From: Orthonyx spaldingii
Taxonomy: Eukaryota; Chordata; Aves; Passeriformes; Orthonychidae
NCBI GenBank assembly: GCA_013397795.1
Contig: VZTJ01000242.1
Location: 1,053,091 to 1,117,090 of the forward strand
DNA length: 64,000 bases
Reading direction: 5' to 3'
The position numbers and the translations under genes are program-made. The notes under the pieces are model-generated. The model saw only the letters and a list, made by a program, of their open reading frames with translations. It did no database searches and was not told where the DNA came from. Positions 1 to 14,600 of the stretch are shown piece by piece (the first letter of the stretch is position 1; every line of letters starts with the position of its first letter).

Positions 1-3000
1 AAATCCATTCATCCTCCCCCTATCACCTCATTCAAACTACATTCTCAGAATAAACCTGGCAGGTGGGGCAGAATCATTTTTTCGTAAAATGTCAGAGGTT
101 CCAAGTGACTTCTTCTATTCATATTTAAATATTAATTCCAAACTAGAAGAAAAACTTCAAATGGTAGAAATCAAGCCATTACCTGCACACATCTCTGATA
201 CACAATTCCACAGCTTCTGTGATGCTGCCTTGTAATTTTTACTTGGCACAGATATCACTTCTAAACTTGGTAAATCAGAGTAGGCCACATAAACTTTTCA
301 AGCAGATCTGAACTGAAACGTTTGGTTTACACGTATTTTCTGAAACAGTGAAACTAATCAGCTTGTCTCTATGCTCCACACTAAATTCAAAATGCTCTTA
401 CTTCACTGCATCAAAATTGTCAAAATGCTACACTGAGAAAAAAAAAGTGTATAACCATTAGGGCTAGATATACAGAAAACTGTAGGTTTAAGTTCAAACC
501 AGGCACTCAAGTGATGCTTCAGGGAAAGGAAGCTAAGATTTAAGGTCACTGACAGCCACATTTGAATCTGAAGTAGTTAAAATACCTAGAATAGAAAGTT
601 TACAATAGAATTCAAAGTTTTAAATGTTGAATCTGGATATGAAGTAGCCTGAAGAACATTCAATAAAAAACATTCCCCATAATCTCATTACTCAGTGTAT
701 GAAAAAGCACTTCAATTTTATTCCTCCTCGTGAATTCATGAGATTTCTTCTTGTATTTGAAAAGGGAGATTACAGATTACGTTTTATGCAGTGATGCCTT
801 TCTTTCACATTCCCTATCAGCCTTTCAGAGGTAAACATCTTTTCAATTCTGTCCATGCAGTAATTCGCCCTCACACATCCTTACATCCTGAGTGACTAAC
901 AGCACCCTGCTTGAGTTTTTTGAACTGCTCACAGTATCTTAATAATGTTAATAACATTGTTTCTGTGTGAGTGAGCAACACTTCTGCCTGTAGTTAAAAG
1001 TTTCATATATCCCTTCTCCATTATGTCTCCATTTTCAGAACCTACAGCTACCAAAACTGCTCATCTGTTGTAAATCCTATAGAGGGGCAGAACACACTGC
1101 ATGTGAAGGATTTAGCCCAAGTGATTCCAGGGAAAAAACCATGAAAGCTCACTACATTACTCACACTAAAATATATGTATCCCTAGTATGAATCTATGAT
1201 CAGAATCTTTCAAATGTTATCTAACACAATTATATTCCTTTCTTAAAAAGTATCACCTTACTTAGAGAACCAGCACGTATGATGTTCAGTAAACAAACAG
1301 GAAAGTCCCTGTTTGGTCCTCCTTGGTCAGCCTGAGCCCTTAGTTATCACACACTTCAAAGAAATTTGCACTGACTATGGATTTTCTCACTGCTTTCTCT
1401 CTGCAAGCATTTTCTCTATAGCATTTCAGCGCAGTCCGAATAGCAATGAATTAACTTTCAAATCACTTCTAAGCAAGATTTCCCTTCTCTTGAAACAGAG
1501 GGAAACCATAGCATGTAAAGAATAAAACTCCTAAGTCTGCTGAACTCAGTCACCAAATCTGAGATGCCAAAGGACGGATTTTTAAGAATCCTTGATTCTC
1601 TGCAACTAAGTGTTTTTTCAAAGTTCACTGCTCAGTTAATACAGTTGCAGGTATGAATGATCAGATTGCAAAATCCTAAACCAGGTCTTCATAAGGAACA
1701 AACAACTAACAGCTACCTGTGAATTCTTGACAAAATAATTTACCTAGCAGTTCACATGAACTCTGCAACAGAAGACAGGACAGTTGATCCAGCTTTCCAC
1801 AACAAAGCTCTGCTGTCAACACCTTGACCATCCTTTCCTTCTATAATGTCTCCATCTGCTCATTTGCTGTACACTCCCAAATACTGAGCAGTGGTCTAAC
1901 ATAGAGAACCCTGCTGCACACCCTAAAGAACGCAGGGTGGTATGGAGTAGATAATATGCAGTTGTGTACAAAACATACTCAAACAAGGTTGAATTATTGC
2001 TGTCTCTGCAACATGTCTCTGGTACATCCCAATTCCTGAGCAACATTCATCGAACATGCTGCTGTGTCCAGTAGCTTCTTGAATATATTAACACTTTTTG
2101 TGTTAGTCACTGCTTTAGTTTTGTATTTAACAATAATGAAAGTAACATAACAATGAAGATACAACAATGAACAGTGACACCAACAACTCTCCCTCAAATG
2201 TTATCAGTAATGTAAACATGCAAAAGTATTTGAAAAGCTTTCTTCTTTTTATTTAACGTGTACGAACTTTATTTGTCCAATACCACTCAAGCAATTTTCA
2301 TGGCTCTGTAAGTCTCCCCTGAATCCCTTCTTGTTCAAATCAACATTTGGAACAGAGCTTTTTCACCATTTCTTCTCTCTTCGCCCCCACCCAATAATGT
2401 TAAAAGTATCACGGTTTTCCTGCTTAAGATACAGGCTATCAGCCTTGCAACATTGATAATTTAAATCTAGTATTCTTCTCCCTTTTCCCTTGATGGTGTT
2501 ATTACTTTTTATAAAGACCTGAGAGAAAAAACTGTCTCTCTTTACAAACATTTTTGGAAGACCTTGTTCAGATGCTGCAGGAACAGGAGCAATTTGGTTC
2601 ACACAGTTTCCGAAACCAGAGCCAGAACACTTTTTTTAAAACCTAACTTCCATAAAGTCAGTAAGTATCTTGCCATTTAAAACATGAATTATGTTTTCAG
2701 CTTTTTATTATTAAATGATTATTCAGTTTCCAACCGAAATCAAACAACAGTTTAATAAAAAAGCAAATGACTATGTTCAAATATTTCCAATCACATTTGC
2801 AGCTGTTTACATTTAACATTAACATTTTTTGTGTCTAAACACGGCTTTCGCTAGTCAGATTGTCATACTAACTCATTTTCAGATACTGCACTACATCTGT
2901 AATTAGATGCATGAATATGCTACGATAGAGTAAAACTAACAAGAGTACGAAACACTTTGCATATACAGTTAGAAAATGCTTTGTCAGACTCAAACACTAG

Positions 3001-6000
3001 TGGCAAATTAAAAAACCTCACTGTTTTGTGTTACAACTTATTCTGGACTTACTTTCTACAAAATAGATTTCAGTGGCAGCAACATATGAAAGAATTTGTT
3101 ATTATTCTGTATTTGTGAAATAGCAAACTCCTTGTTTGCAGAAGACGTAAGCAAAATAAGCATCAAAAGGCAGCAAGTTGTAACTGGTCTCACAGACACG
3201 TTTCACTGCTACATGTCACACTTCACCAACACCGCATCTTGAGTACTTTGTACGAAAAATATGTAGTCTTGTTAAGTGAATTAAAAGTTTTACATGCAAA
3301 AATATATTAATTCTGCATTTTGTGGCAACTTTATAACTGACATTATAAGAAATATTATTAAGTTACGCATCAACTGGCTGAGCATTGTCGTGACAGAAGT
3401 TTGTAGTATCCTTCTGCAGCTCAAGTATGACACAGCTATTGTATAATTAAAAAGGGCAGAAATTACTCTTGCTTTTAATGTTTTCAAAAAGTTTGTCTCA
3501 GATTAAGTTTTGTGTTTTGTACTGTGACCATACAGAAAATATCCTCAGCCCAGACTCCCACTCTTTTCACTGCTCAGCTAGAGGACTGGAGCTAACATTA
3601 CCCTTATACTAATAGTTTTCAAGTGGTTGGTATATATTAAGCTGTAACTACGTTTTCTTGAATTTCAAAGACAAAGTTACACGCATTTCTTTTTCAAATT
3701 TACTTATTTACCCTTCTACTACAAATAAGCACTTGATTTCAGTATCTCTATGCAACACATTTATGTATACACACAAAGAAAAGGAGCACAGAGACACTGG
3801 CTCCCTCAGGTAAAAGGATCTTAAAGCCAGAGGATAATATTTGGAAAGGCCAGGTGGTCCTGACAGTCACTGCTCTCCTTTCCTGGCCGTGTTACCACCA
3901 TCCATTCACAATTTACCTCATGTGGAACTAGGATTAACTGCAGACCTCTGTTGATTCATAAGAAATGCTGACAAATGGGGACCAGCAAAAAAACTCCACC
4001 ACTTGCATTGATAACAGTTCTTTGAAGCTCAAAGACTACACCCTTTAGAAAGAGTAAGAAAAAAGGGATAGAACTGGGTCTGGGAGTGGGTTGCAGAGCA
4101 TGAGAGACAGAGAACTACGTGATGCAGGTGATACGGAACTGGGAGCCCTCTGGAGATGCCAGCTGTAGGGAATCTGAAGCCAGGCCAGTAATGCTGTTGT
4201 GACCTAGTTCCACAAAACAAGTTACAAAAATGGTCTTGTAATGATATTCCTGGAAGTTGCAATTCTCGATTTTTCTGCTATCCTGGGTGGTGTCCACTGC
4301 CGAATGAGAGACTCACTGCCAGACATGTCCACAAAAAGACACAATCTGTAATAAGCAAAATACCTTCTAGTAAACTTTCCAGAGTGTAAAAAAAAATTAC
4401 CTACCTGTTCCTTGTAGGCTGCCAAATATTACACCACTAAATATTCCTCCACAGAGGGGCTAACCCAGAGAAACACAATGTATTGCTCCTATAAAGGGAA
4501 CAACATGAAATCCAAGACCAGGAAATGACCTCATGTTGCATTCTACAAAACCGAAGGCAAAGAACTACCAGCCTCTTAACACCAAATCACAGAACAAAAA
4601 TGGTTTTAAAAAATTAGAAGAGCATAGTAATAGCGAGAGGTAAGTATTTAACTCTTGACAGCATTACCAAGGAAGTCTCTTGAACACTGAATAAACACAT
4701 CAAAAAAGCAACGCTAGTTCAAATTCTAGTTAGTTTCCATTTTCCTGGATTTGGGAGAAAGAGGAGTCCGGTGCTCATGTGAGAGCACTGTGAAAAGACA
4801 GGTTGTGGTGAAACTTTTTGTGAATGATAAAATCTCCCTTTAAAAAAACCCAACAAAACCAACTAACCAAAAAACCCCAAACAATTGTTTTCTACAGATT
4901 ATTACACCAAAGAAACAGTAACGAAACCCCAGTGGAAAGCAAGCACAAGTCTTCATCAAATGCTTTAAAACCTACTTAAGGTCCCAAGCCTTTAGAATTC
5001 TAACTTCTCCAGCATTTACACATCCAGATACATACTCTTCCACCATAAAACTGGTACAGCATCCAGATTCTGTCAAGGAATATCAATAAATCTTGCTTGT
5101 AACTTCGTGTACAGACCATTTTAAAGAAAATACACACAAAACAAATCACATACATTACTAAAGCTTGCTTTTTCCCTAAACCATATTCTTCCAAGACAGC
5201 CATCCCCAAACTAGTCATATTGGATCAAAAACTGTCAGCTGTGAAAAACTCTGCACAGAACTGATGCAAGAAATACCTTTCTTTTCGAGTATATAGTTTC
5301 TACGAATTTCCAGAGTTCTACCACAATCAAGCCCTGAAATCTCTTCCCCATGAAGTTGGAAAATCTTGCTTCCCATACTAATACGTGTTATTCTATCCCT
5401 GTAACTAAAGTTGCCTAAAAGAACACATATGAAGTGTGAAGTCAGAGGAGAATCATTGAGAAATTAAGAGAGAGACTCGCTTTTTAAAAAAAAGCTATCA
5501 CAAGGATACGGTGGTAGATGTCATTTTTAATCTCACAGTGTTCTCATGGTTTCAGGAATGCATTGTTTGTTCACACACACACCTCAGAAGTCTACATGCA
5601 TGATCCAAAATTACCAAAAGTCACACTCACTTACCGATTAGGTAATTAATTCGGCAATTATCTCCTTTTTTTCTAACTAGGTGTGTCTAAATAGAACAAT
5701 CACTGATGAATCTGCTTTGGAAAGGGAATATTAAGCCCGGTCTCATTAACAGTCACTCCTTCTAAAAATAACAACAAATATCAAAGACAGGAAATGTAAT
5801 TTTCCCTGCTACAAACAATCTAACAACTAAAAGGAAAATTCCTGCTATAGTCTCCATAAGAAACACACAAGAAAACCTACTTTAAATTCTATTTTAACAA
5901 AAAGACAGGTCTGGAATATCTTTTTAACACAAATCACCACTTCTCATAATAGTCCATGCACTTATCACTGAAAATCACTAAAGAACATCACATGCTATCA

Positions 6001-6839
6001 CTTATCACTATGATAAAACTTTCATAATTTTGACTGTTCAAGTCAGAAAAGCCCGTATTTGACTACTGTACTTTAAAGAGAGCATTACGGATATATACAT
6101 CTCAGCAGATACTCACAGACTGCATAATCCTACTACACCACCACCAATAATAACTTTGTGATCAATGATCATTTCATTTCAGTTAAAAACTGCATCTTTA
6201 ACCATAAAGAAATCCATCTCCACCCTCCAGGGAAAACATGAAGACGAGGAGGGGGGAGGGGAAGGAAAGGGAGAAAAAGCAGCAGTTCTACTAAGTTTTA
6301 ACTAGCAAACAACCAAAAAAGGCTAGTGAATTTAGGGAAGACAATTCTTTGATAGAGATGCACACATACTTGCACAAACAAGAAGTCTGCAAAACACTGC
6401 GACACACATGAAAAATCCGTAACATATACAACATTGCCTAAAATCAAGCTGCTAACTAGAAGCCAGCAGTATGAGCCACAAATACCAATTTCTCCTATAA
6501 TGCTCCTGTCAAAATGTTTTAAGATTAGATAAAAGAGAAATGAGAAAACAGATAAGAGAAAATGGAGACAAATACTGAATTAAGTTCCTAACATGGCAGA
6601 AAGTTACCTTTTCAGATGACAAGCTCTGATTTTACAGAATACTAGTCCAAACACTATACCTGCTCGTAAACAAGTGCAGAAAAACCAAGCAACTTTCTCT
6701 CCTGGTTTCATACTCCCGTCTTCTTCCTGCAGGAATTCCTTTCTTAGCTTCCATCTCTTCCTTCACCCTGCTCCTTTTGACTAATTACCCACTAAACTCC
6801 TCCACGGCGGTAAACACAACGGGACCAGAGGCAAGCAGC
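1..6839. other. AT-rich non-coding stretch, no gene recognised
   Basis: I read both strands for exons with splice sites and for known protein families and recognised none. Open frames here are short (under 80 codons), lack homology I can name and have stop-rich surroundings. I saw no CR1 end, no LTR pair and no tandem array beyond short A or T runs. The stretch lies next to a CpG island at 6840-7960, so it could be the first intron of a minus-strand gene starting in that island. That is an inference from position only. Confidence 0.5.
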
Positions 6840-7960
6840 ACACAGAACACGTTTCTTCGGCGGCCTCAAAACATGCCACTACTAAACCAGCATCGGCCTG
6901 CTCTGCCGCAAGGCAAAACCGAGGGAAAACGGGCAGATCCCGGGGCCGCCAGCATACAGGCCACCCCTCGGCAGGGCCAGGCAGGCTGCCCGCACACTTC
7001 TGTCCCGGGGCCCGCTCCCCCGGCACCCAGCGGGGCCCCGGGGCGCCGAGCCCGGCCGGACCCGCCGCCGCGGCGGCCGACACGTCGGCAGNNNNNNNNN
7101 NNNNNNNNNNNNNNNNNNNNNNNNNNNNNNNNNNNNNNNNNNNNNNNNNNNNNNNNNNNNNNNNNNNNNNNNNNNNNNNNNNNNNNNNNNNNNNNNNNNN
7201 NNNNNNNNNNNNNNNNNNNNNNNNNNNNNNNNNNNNNNNNNNNNNNNNNNNNNNNNNNNNNNNNNNNNNNNNNNNNNNNNNNNNNNNNNNNNNNNNNNNN
7301 NNNNNNNNNNNNNNNNNNNNNNNNNNNNNNNNNNNNNNNNNNNNNNNNNNNNNNNNNNNNNNNNNNNNNNNNNNNNNNNNNNNNNNNNNNNNNNNNNNNN
7401 NNNNNNNNNNNNNNNNNNNNNNNNNNNNNNNNNNNNNNNNNNNNNNNNNNNNNNNNNNNNNNNNNNNNNNNNNNNNNNNNNNNNNNNNNNNNNNNNNNNN
7501 NNNNNNNNNNNNNNNNNNNNNNNNNNNNNNNNNNNNNNNNNNNNNNNNNNNGGAGAGGGGCCGGGGCTGGGCCGGGGAGGGGGCGAAAACACAAGAGGCG
7601 GCGAGGAGCCGGCCTCCCTCCTCCTCCTTCTCCTCCTCCTCCTGCCTCCTCGCTCGCCCTGCGGGGGGCGGATCCGGCGGCAACGGCTTCCCGGGCGCCG
7701 TGACACGGTGACTCCGGGCCCCGCCGGCCGCTGGCGCCGCCTCCCGCGCCGCTCCGCCCCTGCCGCACCAGCGACGGCGGCGGCCGCGCTGGAGCCTTCT
7801 CGGCCCCGGCCCCTGCCCCTTCCCCTTCCTCCTCCCGCCCCGGCCGCGCTGGAGGAAGAGGAAACTCCCCGGCAGGGCGGCGGCTCTCCCGCGCGGGCTG
7901 CCGGGCCAGGCCGGGCTCCGCCCGGGGGAAGGAAGTGGCTGAGGTAACGGGACGCAGCAC
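6840..7960. promoter_or_regulatory. CpG island, probable promoter of a neighbouring gene, interrupted by an assembly gap
   Basis: Base composition switches abruptly from AT-rich to strongly GC- and CpG-rich on both sides of a 460-base run of N (7092-7551), then falls back after about 7960. That is typical of a bird housekeeping promoter. A plus-strand donor-like sequence (GCTGAG followed by GTAACG) sits near 7942. No clear minus-strand donor is visible, but one could lie in the gap. In human the gene downstream of FNTA on the same strand is POMK, so a POMK promoter on the minus strand is one candidate. No POMK coding exon is in the window, and the identity is not shown by sequence. Confidence 0.6.
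7092..7551. other. Assembly gap (460 N)
   Basis: An unbroken run of N inside very GC-rich sequence. Long open frames that appear to cross this region on both strands are artefacts of translating N as unknown residues. A first exon and its splice donor could be hidden here. Confidence 0.99.
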
Positions 7961-8244
7961 CGGCCTGACCCGAAGGACACGCATTAATCAGCTTTTTTTA
8001 TGTAAAAGGAACGGGGAAGGAGCGACAGAGAACAGCTGGGCGCATGCCCTGAGCCGGCGTTCCGTCATTGATCGCGTTACTCGTTCTGCTAGATTTGGGG
8101 AGCTGCGGCTCCAGGCACAGGGCTGGAGTCTTCCCTTCGTGTTTTTTTCCCCGTTCTGCCTTTGTCAGGCCTGCAGAGGACTGCCAGAAGTGTCCTTCAG
8201 TTAAACTCTAGCTCTGTAAAGAGAATGCCCGTGTATTGTCCCAC

Positions 8245-8680
8245 TCACAGAATCACAAAATAGCTTGAGTTGGAAGGGACCCACAACGATCGTCAGGTCA
8301 AACTCCTGGTCCTGCACAGGACAGCCCCATGAATGACACCATGTGCCTGAGAGCGTTTTCCAAAGCTTCTTGAACTGTGCCCAGCTCTGTGACTACTTCC
8401 TTGGGGAGTCTGTTCCAGTGCCCAGCCACCCTCTGGGTGTAAAACCTCTCTCCAATGTCCAACCTAAACCTCCCCTAACAAAACTTCATGCAGTTCCTTC
8501 GGGTCTTCTCACTGGTCATCACAGATGAAAGAATAAGTGTCTGCCCCTCCTCTTCTCCTCACGAGGAAGTTGTAGCCTACAATGAAGTCTGTCCTCAGTC
8601 CGCTCCAGCCTGAATAGACCCCGGGACCTTAGCCACTTCTCATACGGCTTCATCTCAAGGCCCTGTACTCCAGACAAGTG
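8245..8680 (-). mobile_element. CR1 LINE, 3' end fragment
   Basis: The plus strand starts with the reverse complement of the CR1 3' terminus (ACAGAATCACA, then TTGAGTTGGAAGGGAC). It continues through the diagnostic 3'-region phrases about grouped 'CTTCCTTGGGGAGTCTGTTCCAG' and 'TCTCCAATGTCCAACCTAAA' type sequence. The element is therefore on the minus strand and 5'-truncated, as most CR1 copies are. Homology fades near 8680. It lies about 300 bases from the CpG island. Confidence 0.88.
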
Positions 8681-11600
8681 TCTTGGTACGTCCACACCAC
8701 AAAGACTTTTCATCCTGTTGTCGTTGGCTTCCTGCCACTTCATGGAAGCAGGCTGGTCTTGAAACGAGTGAAAGACCCGCAACATGGCCGTGTTCCTTCC
8801 CTGGTTCAGATGCACAGGGCACACATATCATGCATTTTGATTCTGTGTTGCCTTTCTTACTATGACTTCCTGCCCTTTCCCTAGATTGCATCCATGATAA
8901 TAGCACCATCTTTCTCAGCTTCTCCCACCTACCTTCGTTTTCCTCTAAGTTCTCCATCTACCATGCTCATGGCATTCCTTCATCTTTTCCCTTTGCCAGT
9001 CCAACACCTCCATCTTCTCCACTGTCTTACACCACAGCCCCGTATGTCTGCCCCAGCCTCACAATTCTTACACATTCATGTTGGTGAAGTACCTTCTCAG
9101 TCTGTTTCAAAGGCTGTGAGGGCCCACACTAGAGCAGCCTAAGTATCAAGACTCTGGGAAAGGCAGGAGTGAACCAGAAGTTGTTGAAAGCAGGTAGTGC
9201 CAACCTCATTCGTTGTCCCACCTCCCTCCCATGCCAATTGTATTATACAGCTTCTGCTTGACACCTTACATGCATGTGCACCCTTTGTTCCTTGTACAAA
9301 GGTGTTCCTCATTTCTGACCATCTGGTTCACTTCCAGTTTTCCTTTAGTCACATGCAGTTTCATAAACTGTGCCTAATGAGCAGATAACCTGGATCTAAA
9401 AGTCTAAAATTCCAGGGGGTTGTGGGCATTTTCAGTGGGAACAAGCAATACCTGTGGGTTGGATAAGCTGTACGGGAAACTAGGGATCATTTTGACTGAT
9501 GAGAGCCAATGACTTCACTGCTTGTGAAAACAGGCAAAGAGTCAATGACTATGCAAGGAAGTTGCAAGAAGTACACCACAGATGACAAGAAACTGAAGAG
9601 CAACTTGCAGCTGTCATAATACTCACTACCAAACTATGAAAGCATATGCACACATATGTCTCCGACATAGTTCTGGTGACAAAGCTGTACCTAACTTGCC
9701 AGTATTTCACAGCGACAGTGCACAGACTGGAGCAGTGAGTAACGTGTGTCTTACTACTTTATTTTGTCACCAACAATTTTAAATGCAAATGGCAATTGTT
9801 TCACAAAACAAAAGTGGCAAAATACAGACCATCCGTTGCTCCTTTCAGTCCCTAGAAGAGCAAGCTAGCTTGCAAGCTGGTAACTCAGCTGGGTAGAGAC
9901 ATTTCATTTCTGTGAGAGACTGTGGCTCCTCCTGAAGGTAACTTGCCTCAGTCTGAGCACTATGATGCTATGTTGGGCTGTGCTAGGTTTTATCCTGTTG
10001 CAGAAGAGTGACCTCCCGCAGGAGCTTCTCCCTGTGCATCTGATAAAATCCAGACTGCATGCCAGGTGACCTGGAAGACTCTGTCTTGGGTCATGGAAGT
10101 CCTTCATCTAATCATCTTGTTTCTCCACACTTAAGTTATAAAACAGTTAACTTTCCTCTATTAAGCATTACTCAGATGAATATCCCTTGAGTGCACATGG
10201 TGCCTCTTCTGTGGCCTCTTCTCCACGTCTGTAGGCTTGAAGTTCAAAATTAAAACCATAATCCTGTTATTATTTCCTGTTTTCTTGCCTTAAGGCCAGT
10301 ATCTATACCCAAGAACACAGTATAGATAAAATGACTTGTGGAGTTACCTTAGAATATGCTTTCATGTGGAACAGTGTGTAAAAGACACCTGCATTATATC
10401 CTTCAGTGAGAATTTTGCTGATTGTCGCCTCTGCAAATATAGCAAATACCACAAATGTAAGATGACTAGGCTCTCAGTGATGAGGATGTGGCAACTCTGT
10501 CTGTGTGTGCAAAGAGGTGCATAACAGAATTTGAATGTCCTTTGCAAGGGCATGGCCACCAGTAGAAAATATTATTTTCTTAGCATTATTTTAATAGTTA
10601 ATAACCTATACTGTCCTGGTTTTGAACAATACTGTTTCTCAAACCCACACACTGTTATTCCACAGGCAGAATAAGAACGAAAGATTTTAGTTAGGTTTAT
10701 AAAGTTCTGGTGTGGATGAATCTTTCTGTCTCTAAGGAAGGAGCCTACCATAATTGGGTTTCTTATTATTTCTCTCCTGTACACCAGAAGAATTCATCGG
10801 TGATACTTCCTTTAAAGCCACAAGGAAAAAAATTCAACATTAGTATCTTCCTGATGGATAAAAGCAAGCTGAGAAATAAAAATTTTCTTAACCAAAGTCA
10901 TTCAAGATCAGAACCAGTCAAGGGATTAGAGACCCAGTTCTCATAGCTAATTAGGCCATTGAATAAGCCACAGTGATAAACAGAAAAATTGATTAATTTT
11001 CCCAACATATAATAATAATATGATAAAATTTGTGTCTGAAAGTCATAAAATCCTCTGAAATAGGGAAGAGATCGTTGTGTGGCTTCATGCAGTTCCTTTT
11101 CCTGCCACTGTAACAAGGGTGTCTGGAACAGAGCAGAAGTTTGACCACTGAACAGTAGTCACTGAACACTGAACTGAACAGTGACACCCTAGGGCAGAAC
11201 TCCTGAGTGTTAAAACTGTTACATTAGGAAACACTTAGTCCATTAATCTCCCCAGAATTTTTCACCCTTTTGTAAGCTACTGAAAGCCCACTGAGACTGT
11301 GTTTTTAACTTTTTTTCAGTGCTATTCCTAACAGGCTTCATCCATTTGAAGAATGCTTTACTTTGCTTGAATATGTCATTACCAAGGCTGGGCAACCCAC
11401 AGTAGCTCCTTGCAGATTTGGTGGTTCAGGCTCACACTTGAAAATAAAACACCACGGTGGTACAAAACTGATGTATATCAGTTACTTGGTCATCAGTAGA
11501 TGCATACGGAACTGTGATGCATACATACTCAAATATTAATATATAATATATTGTACACTGGTACATGTCAAGGCCTTCCACTAACCTTGCTTTTCTGCTG

Positions 11601-14600
11601 TTTTTCTGCCTCCTCTTGCACAATAGTGGTGCAACATGAAGCAGAGTTGCTTACTGGCTGTGTTTAGCATGATATGTAAATAAAGCATTTAAAATCAAGC
11701 AGAGAAAGACAGTCTTGCTGTTTTCTAATTTATGAGGAAAGACCTGAAATAATTTAACTTGTTCTTACCTTTTTCTATTCTGTTTTACCTTCTGTGTCAA
11801 GGATGCCTGGTTTGCCATGATAATGGACCAGAAAACAAGGACATTGGGATTCCTGTGACTGGATTCTAGAAAGGAAATGGTATTTCTACAGAAATATTTC
11901 TTCTGAACTGAATGCTTTCATGTTCCCAGGCCTGCTTATGATGTCTCACAATCCTGCTTGAAGTGTCCAAAGCACTACAGACTGGTACAAGTGAAACTGT
12001 AGGAATCAGGAACATGAGACGCCTTTACTTAGTGAGATTTGGAGCTTTTGTGGTGGAATACAAGCATTTCACTGGACGAGAGTGGACTTGAATTTTTAGC
12101 AGATTTTTCTTCCTCACATGGAAACTGTATTTTGCCTTAGAGCTACACTGGGCTAAGCACAACTAAATATATTATAAAATGCTCATTTTCAATTTAAACT
12201 TTTATAGAAATACTCCTTTTGAATGCTGGACACCACTAGAATGTGCAATGGAAATGCTATGTTGCTATGCCCATACTTTACTGGCAACCAGCAGTTGCAA
12301 AAGCTGTTTCATTTTTTCAGACATGCAGTTCAGGAGTAAATGTCACTTCTGTCTTCTTTCCTGACCTGTGGCATCCCCATATTCACCTGCACATACCCTG
12401 AAATCGCTGCCACTCCCAAGCCCTCTGTAACATATTTTGCAAGATCCCAGAACATTTTTGCAAGTCAGACAGGTGGTGTGAAGAGGTTAAGCTGATGGGT
12501 ACTTGTCCACAGCCAGACATATGTGTGCAGGCACTGCACAGAATTCTAATATACTGCTGCTCTTTTCCTTCTATCAGCAAATGTATCTGGACTTTGGCAA
12601 AATGAGGAATTGCCTTGTTTATCTCGTCCATTTTGGAGTCTGCATTCAGAGGTTACCCCAGATCAGTCCTTCACTACTGAGAGCTTTTATCTTCTCTGTA
12701 GTCAGTTTTTGATGCTGGTTAAGATACTAGATGTTTATATGAAGTTTAAAGTGCCGCAGCTAACTACCTCTCTTTGACTTTTCTGGCCAAACCTTTATGA
12801 AGAATTTGAGCAAAAATAAACACTGAGAATTCATCAAATCATTCTGTCCTCTTATAAAAATACTCCAAACTGACCACATAGCCTTGTAATGGCATGGTTC
12901 CAGTAGGCACACTGTTCTTATAGGACCTAAAGTCACAGCACACTAGGAAATAGAAACAGTTTTTAAAAATTCTCCAGATTCCAGCTCTGCTCTCTGTTAG
13001 AAGAGGACAAAGAAAAAAAAATTTATCCTTTTTTGAAATTATTTTTACTGTTCCTTTGGAGATTAACACTGAACAAAACAATAATCCTCTACTTGACAAC
13101 CACAAATGTTGCATTTTGACTCCAGTCCGTGTGAATGAATCAGACACACAGTGTCCCAAGGACTGTTCCTGCAAGGGGGAGATATCAGGGACGTATCCTG
13201 TGTACTGACAAAGCCTTTTTTCTGTGAACAGGAGGAAGCAATTAAAACATTATCTGCTCATCACCATAAAAACTCCTCTGCTGCCCAGATGTGTTCTTTG
13301 CACATGTTTCTGACAGTGCTGCAGTACTGGTTCAGGCTATGAGCTAAGTTTTTATTACCCTCTGGGTTTTTTCTGCCCTTTTCTTCTCTTCCTATCCCCT
13401 CTCTCTTTCAAAACAATACCTGCACTTATTCATAAGGAATTCCCTTATTCAAACAGAATTCAGATAATTGAGTAATCCTATTTGACCTTTTTGAGTGCTG
13501 CCCTTGTAGGCACTGTCCTTGTAGGCACTGGATACTGACATACAGGAGACAAGCTACTCTTTGCAAAACTTGGTGGTTAATCTTTGGATCTTTATGCCTC
13601 TGTTTCAGTATAATTCAAGATTGGTACCTTATGCCTAGACTTCTCAACTCACCTGCTGGAATCGTATGATGGATGGGATGCTACGATGAGGTGATACAAT
13701 GCCAGTCTCCAAAATGGCCTAAGACTTGAGAAGGTTACAAAGGGCCTTCATGGCTGGTTCATTTTCCATGAGGACCCTTGTGAGCAAAGGGGTGGTCTAG
13801 AAGTCACCGCAAAATCTCATCAACTCCAGGACTACCCAGGCTAAGTGCCGCATGGCAATGCCTGGGGAAGTGTTGTCTGCACTGCTTGTGTCTGCTTTGC
13901 AGGCACAGTGCTGAGGAACACAAACCAGGTGAAACTCCCACAGTGTTAAAGAGGCTACTAACACTTGTTGAAGTGAGGGGGTATCTCCCTGTACACCAGG
14001 AGTTTTCAAACATGAGGACATGTAATTTCTGCTGTAAAAAACCTGTACTATAAAGTGACAGCTGAAAGCTGGTGTTATGGGATACAAACCCCAGGTTTAT
14101 GTGGGTCTTGTCTTGGCCATGGCTGCTGAGTAGCAATCCTGCAGTAAAATGGGTTATATCTCATCTTTCCCTTCTTCTTCTCTCGCTAGAAATTTTAGCC
14201 TGCACAGCTCAGACAAGCATATCTCTGACAGTGTATTAGCAGTTAAAAAAATAAATGAGAAAGTCAATACCGTTAACCTGGAGGGAAAACACTGCTCTTA
14301 CTTGAAATGTACAAAATTGCTGTGTGTGCCAGGTGGCTTTGTCTGGTTCTGCAGCAGGTACCTACACTGAAATAATTTGCTGTAATATTCTTAGCTGTTG
14401 TTAGTGATGCATGACTAGTGATTTTGGCTTGCCCTTTCCCAGTCATCCTTCATTTTCCCCTTCCTCCTGCAATGAAACAAGAGAAAACTTGAGCTGCAAA
14501 TGGGACCTAGCTACGTCTGGGACACTGCTAAATGACAAACAGATGTCATCTAGCTTTTGGGGTTTTATCCAGACATGCCTTCTAGCAGTAAACTAGGTCT

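Noticed and set aside
6777..7984. Long open frames (270-400 codons) on both strands
   Set aside because: They cross the 460-base N run, which contributes about 150 unknown residues, and sit in GC-rich sequence where stops are rare. No protein family is visible in the real bases.
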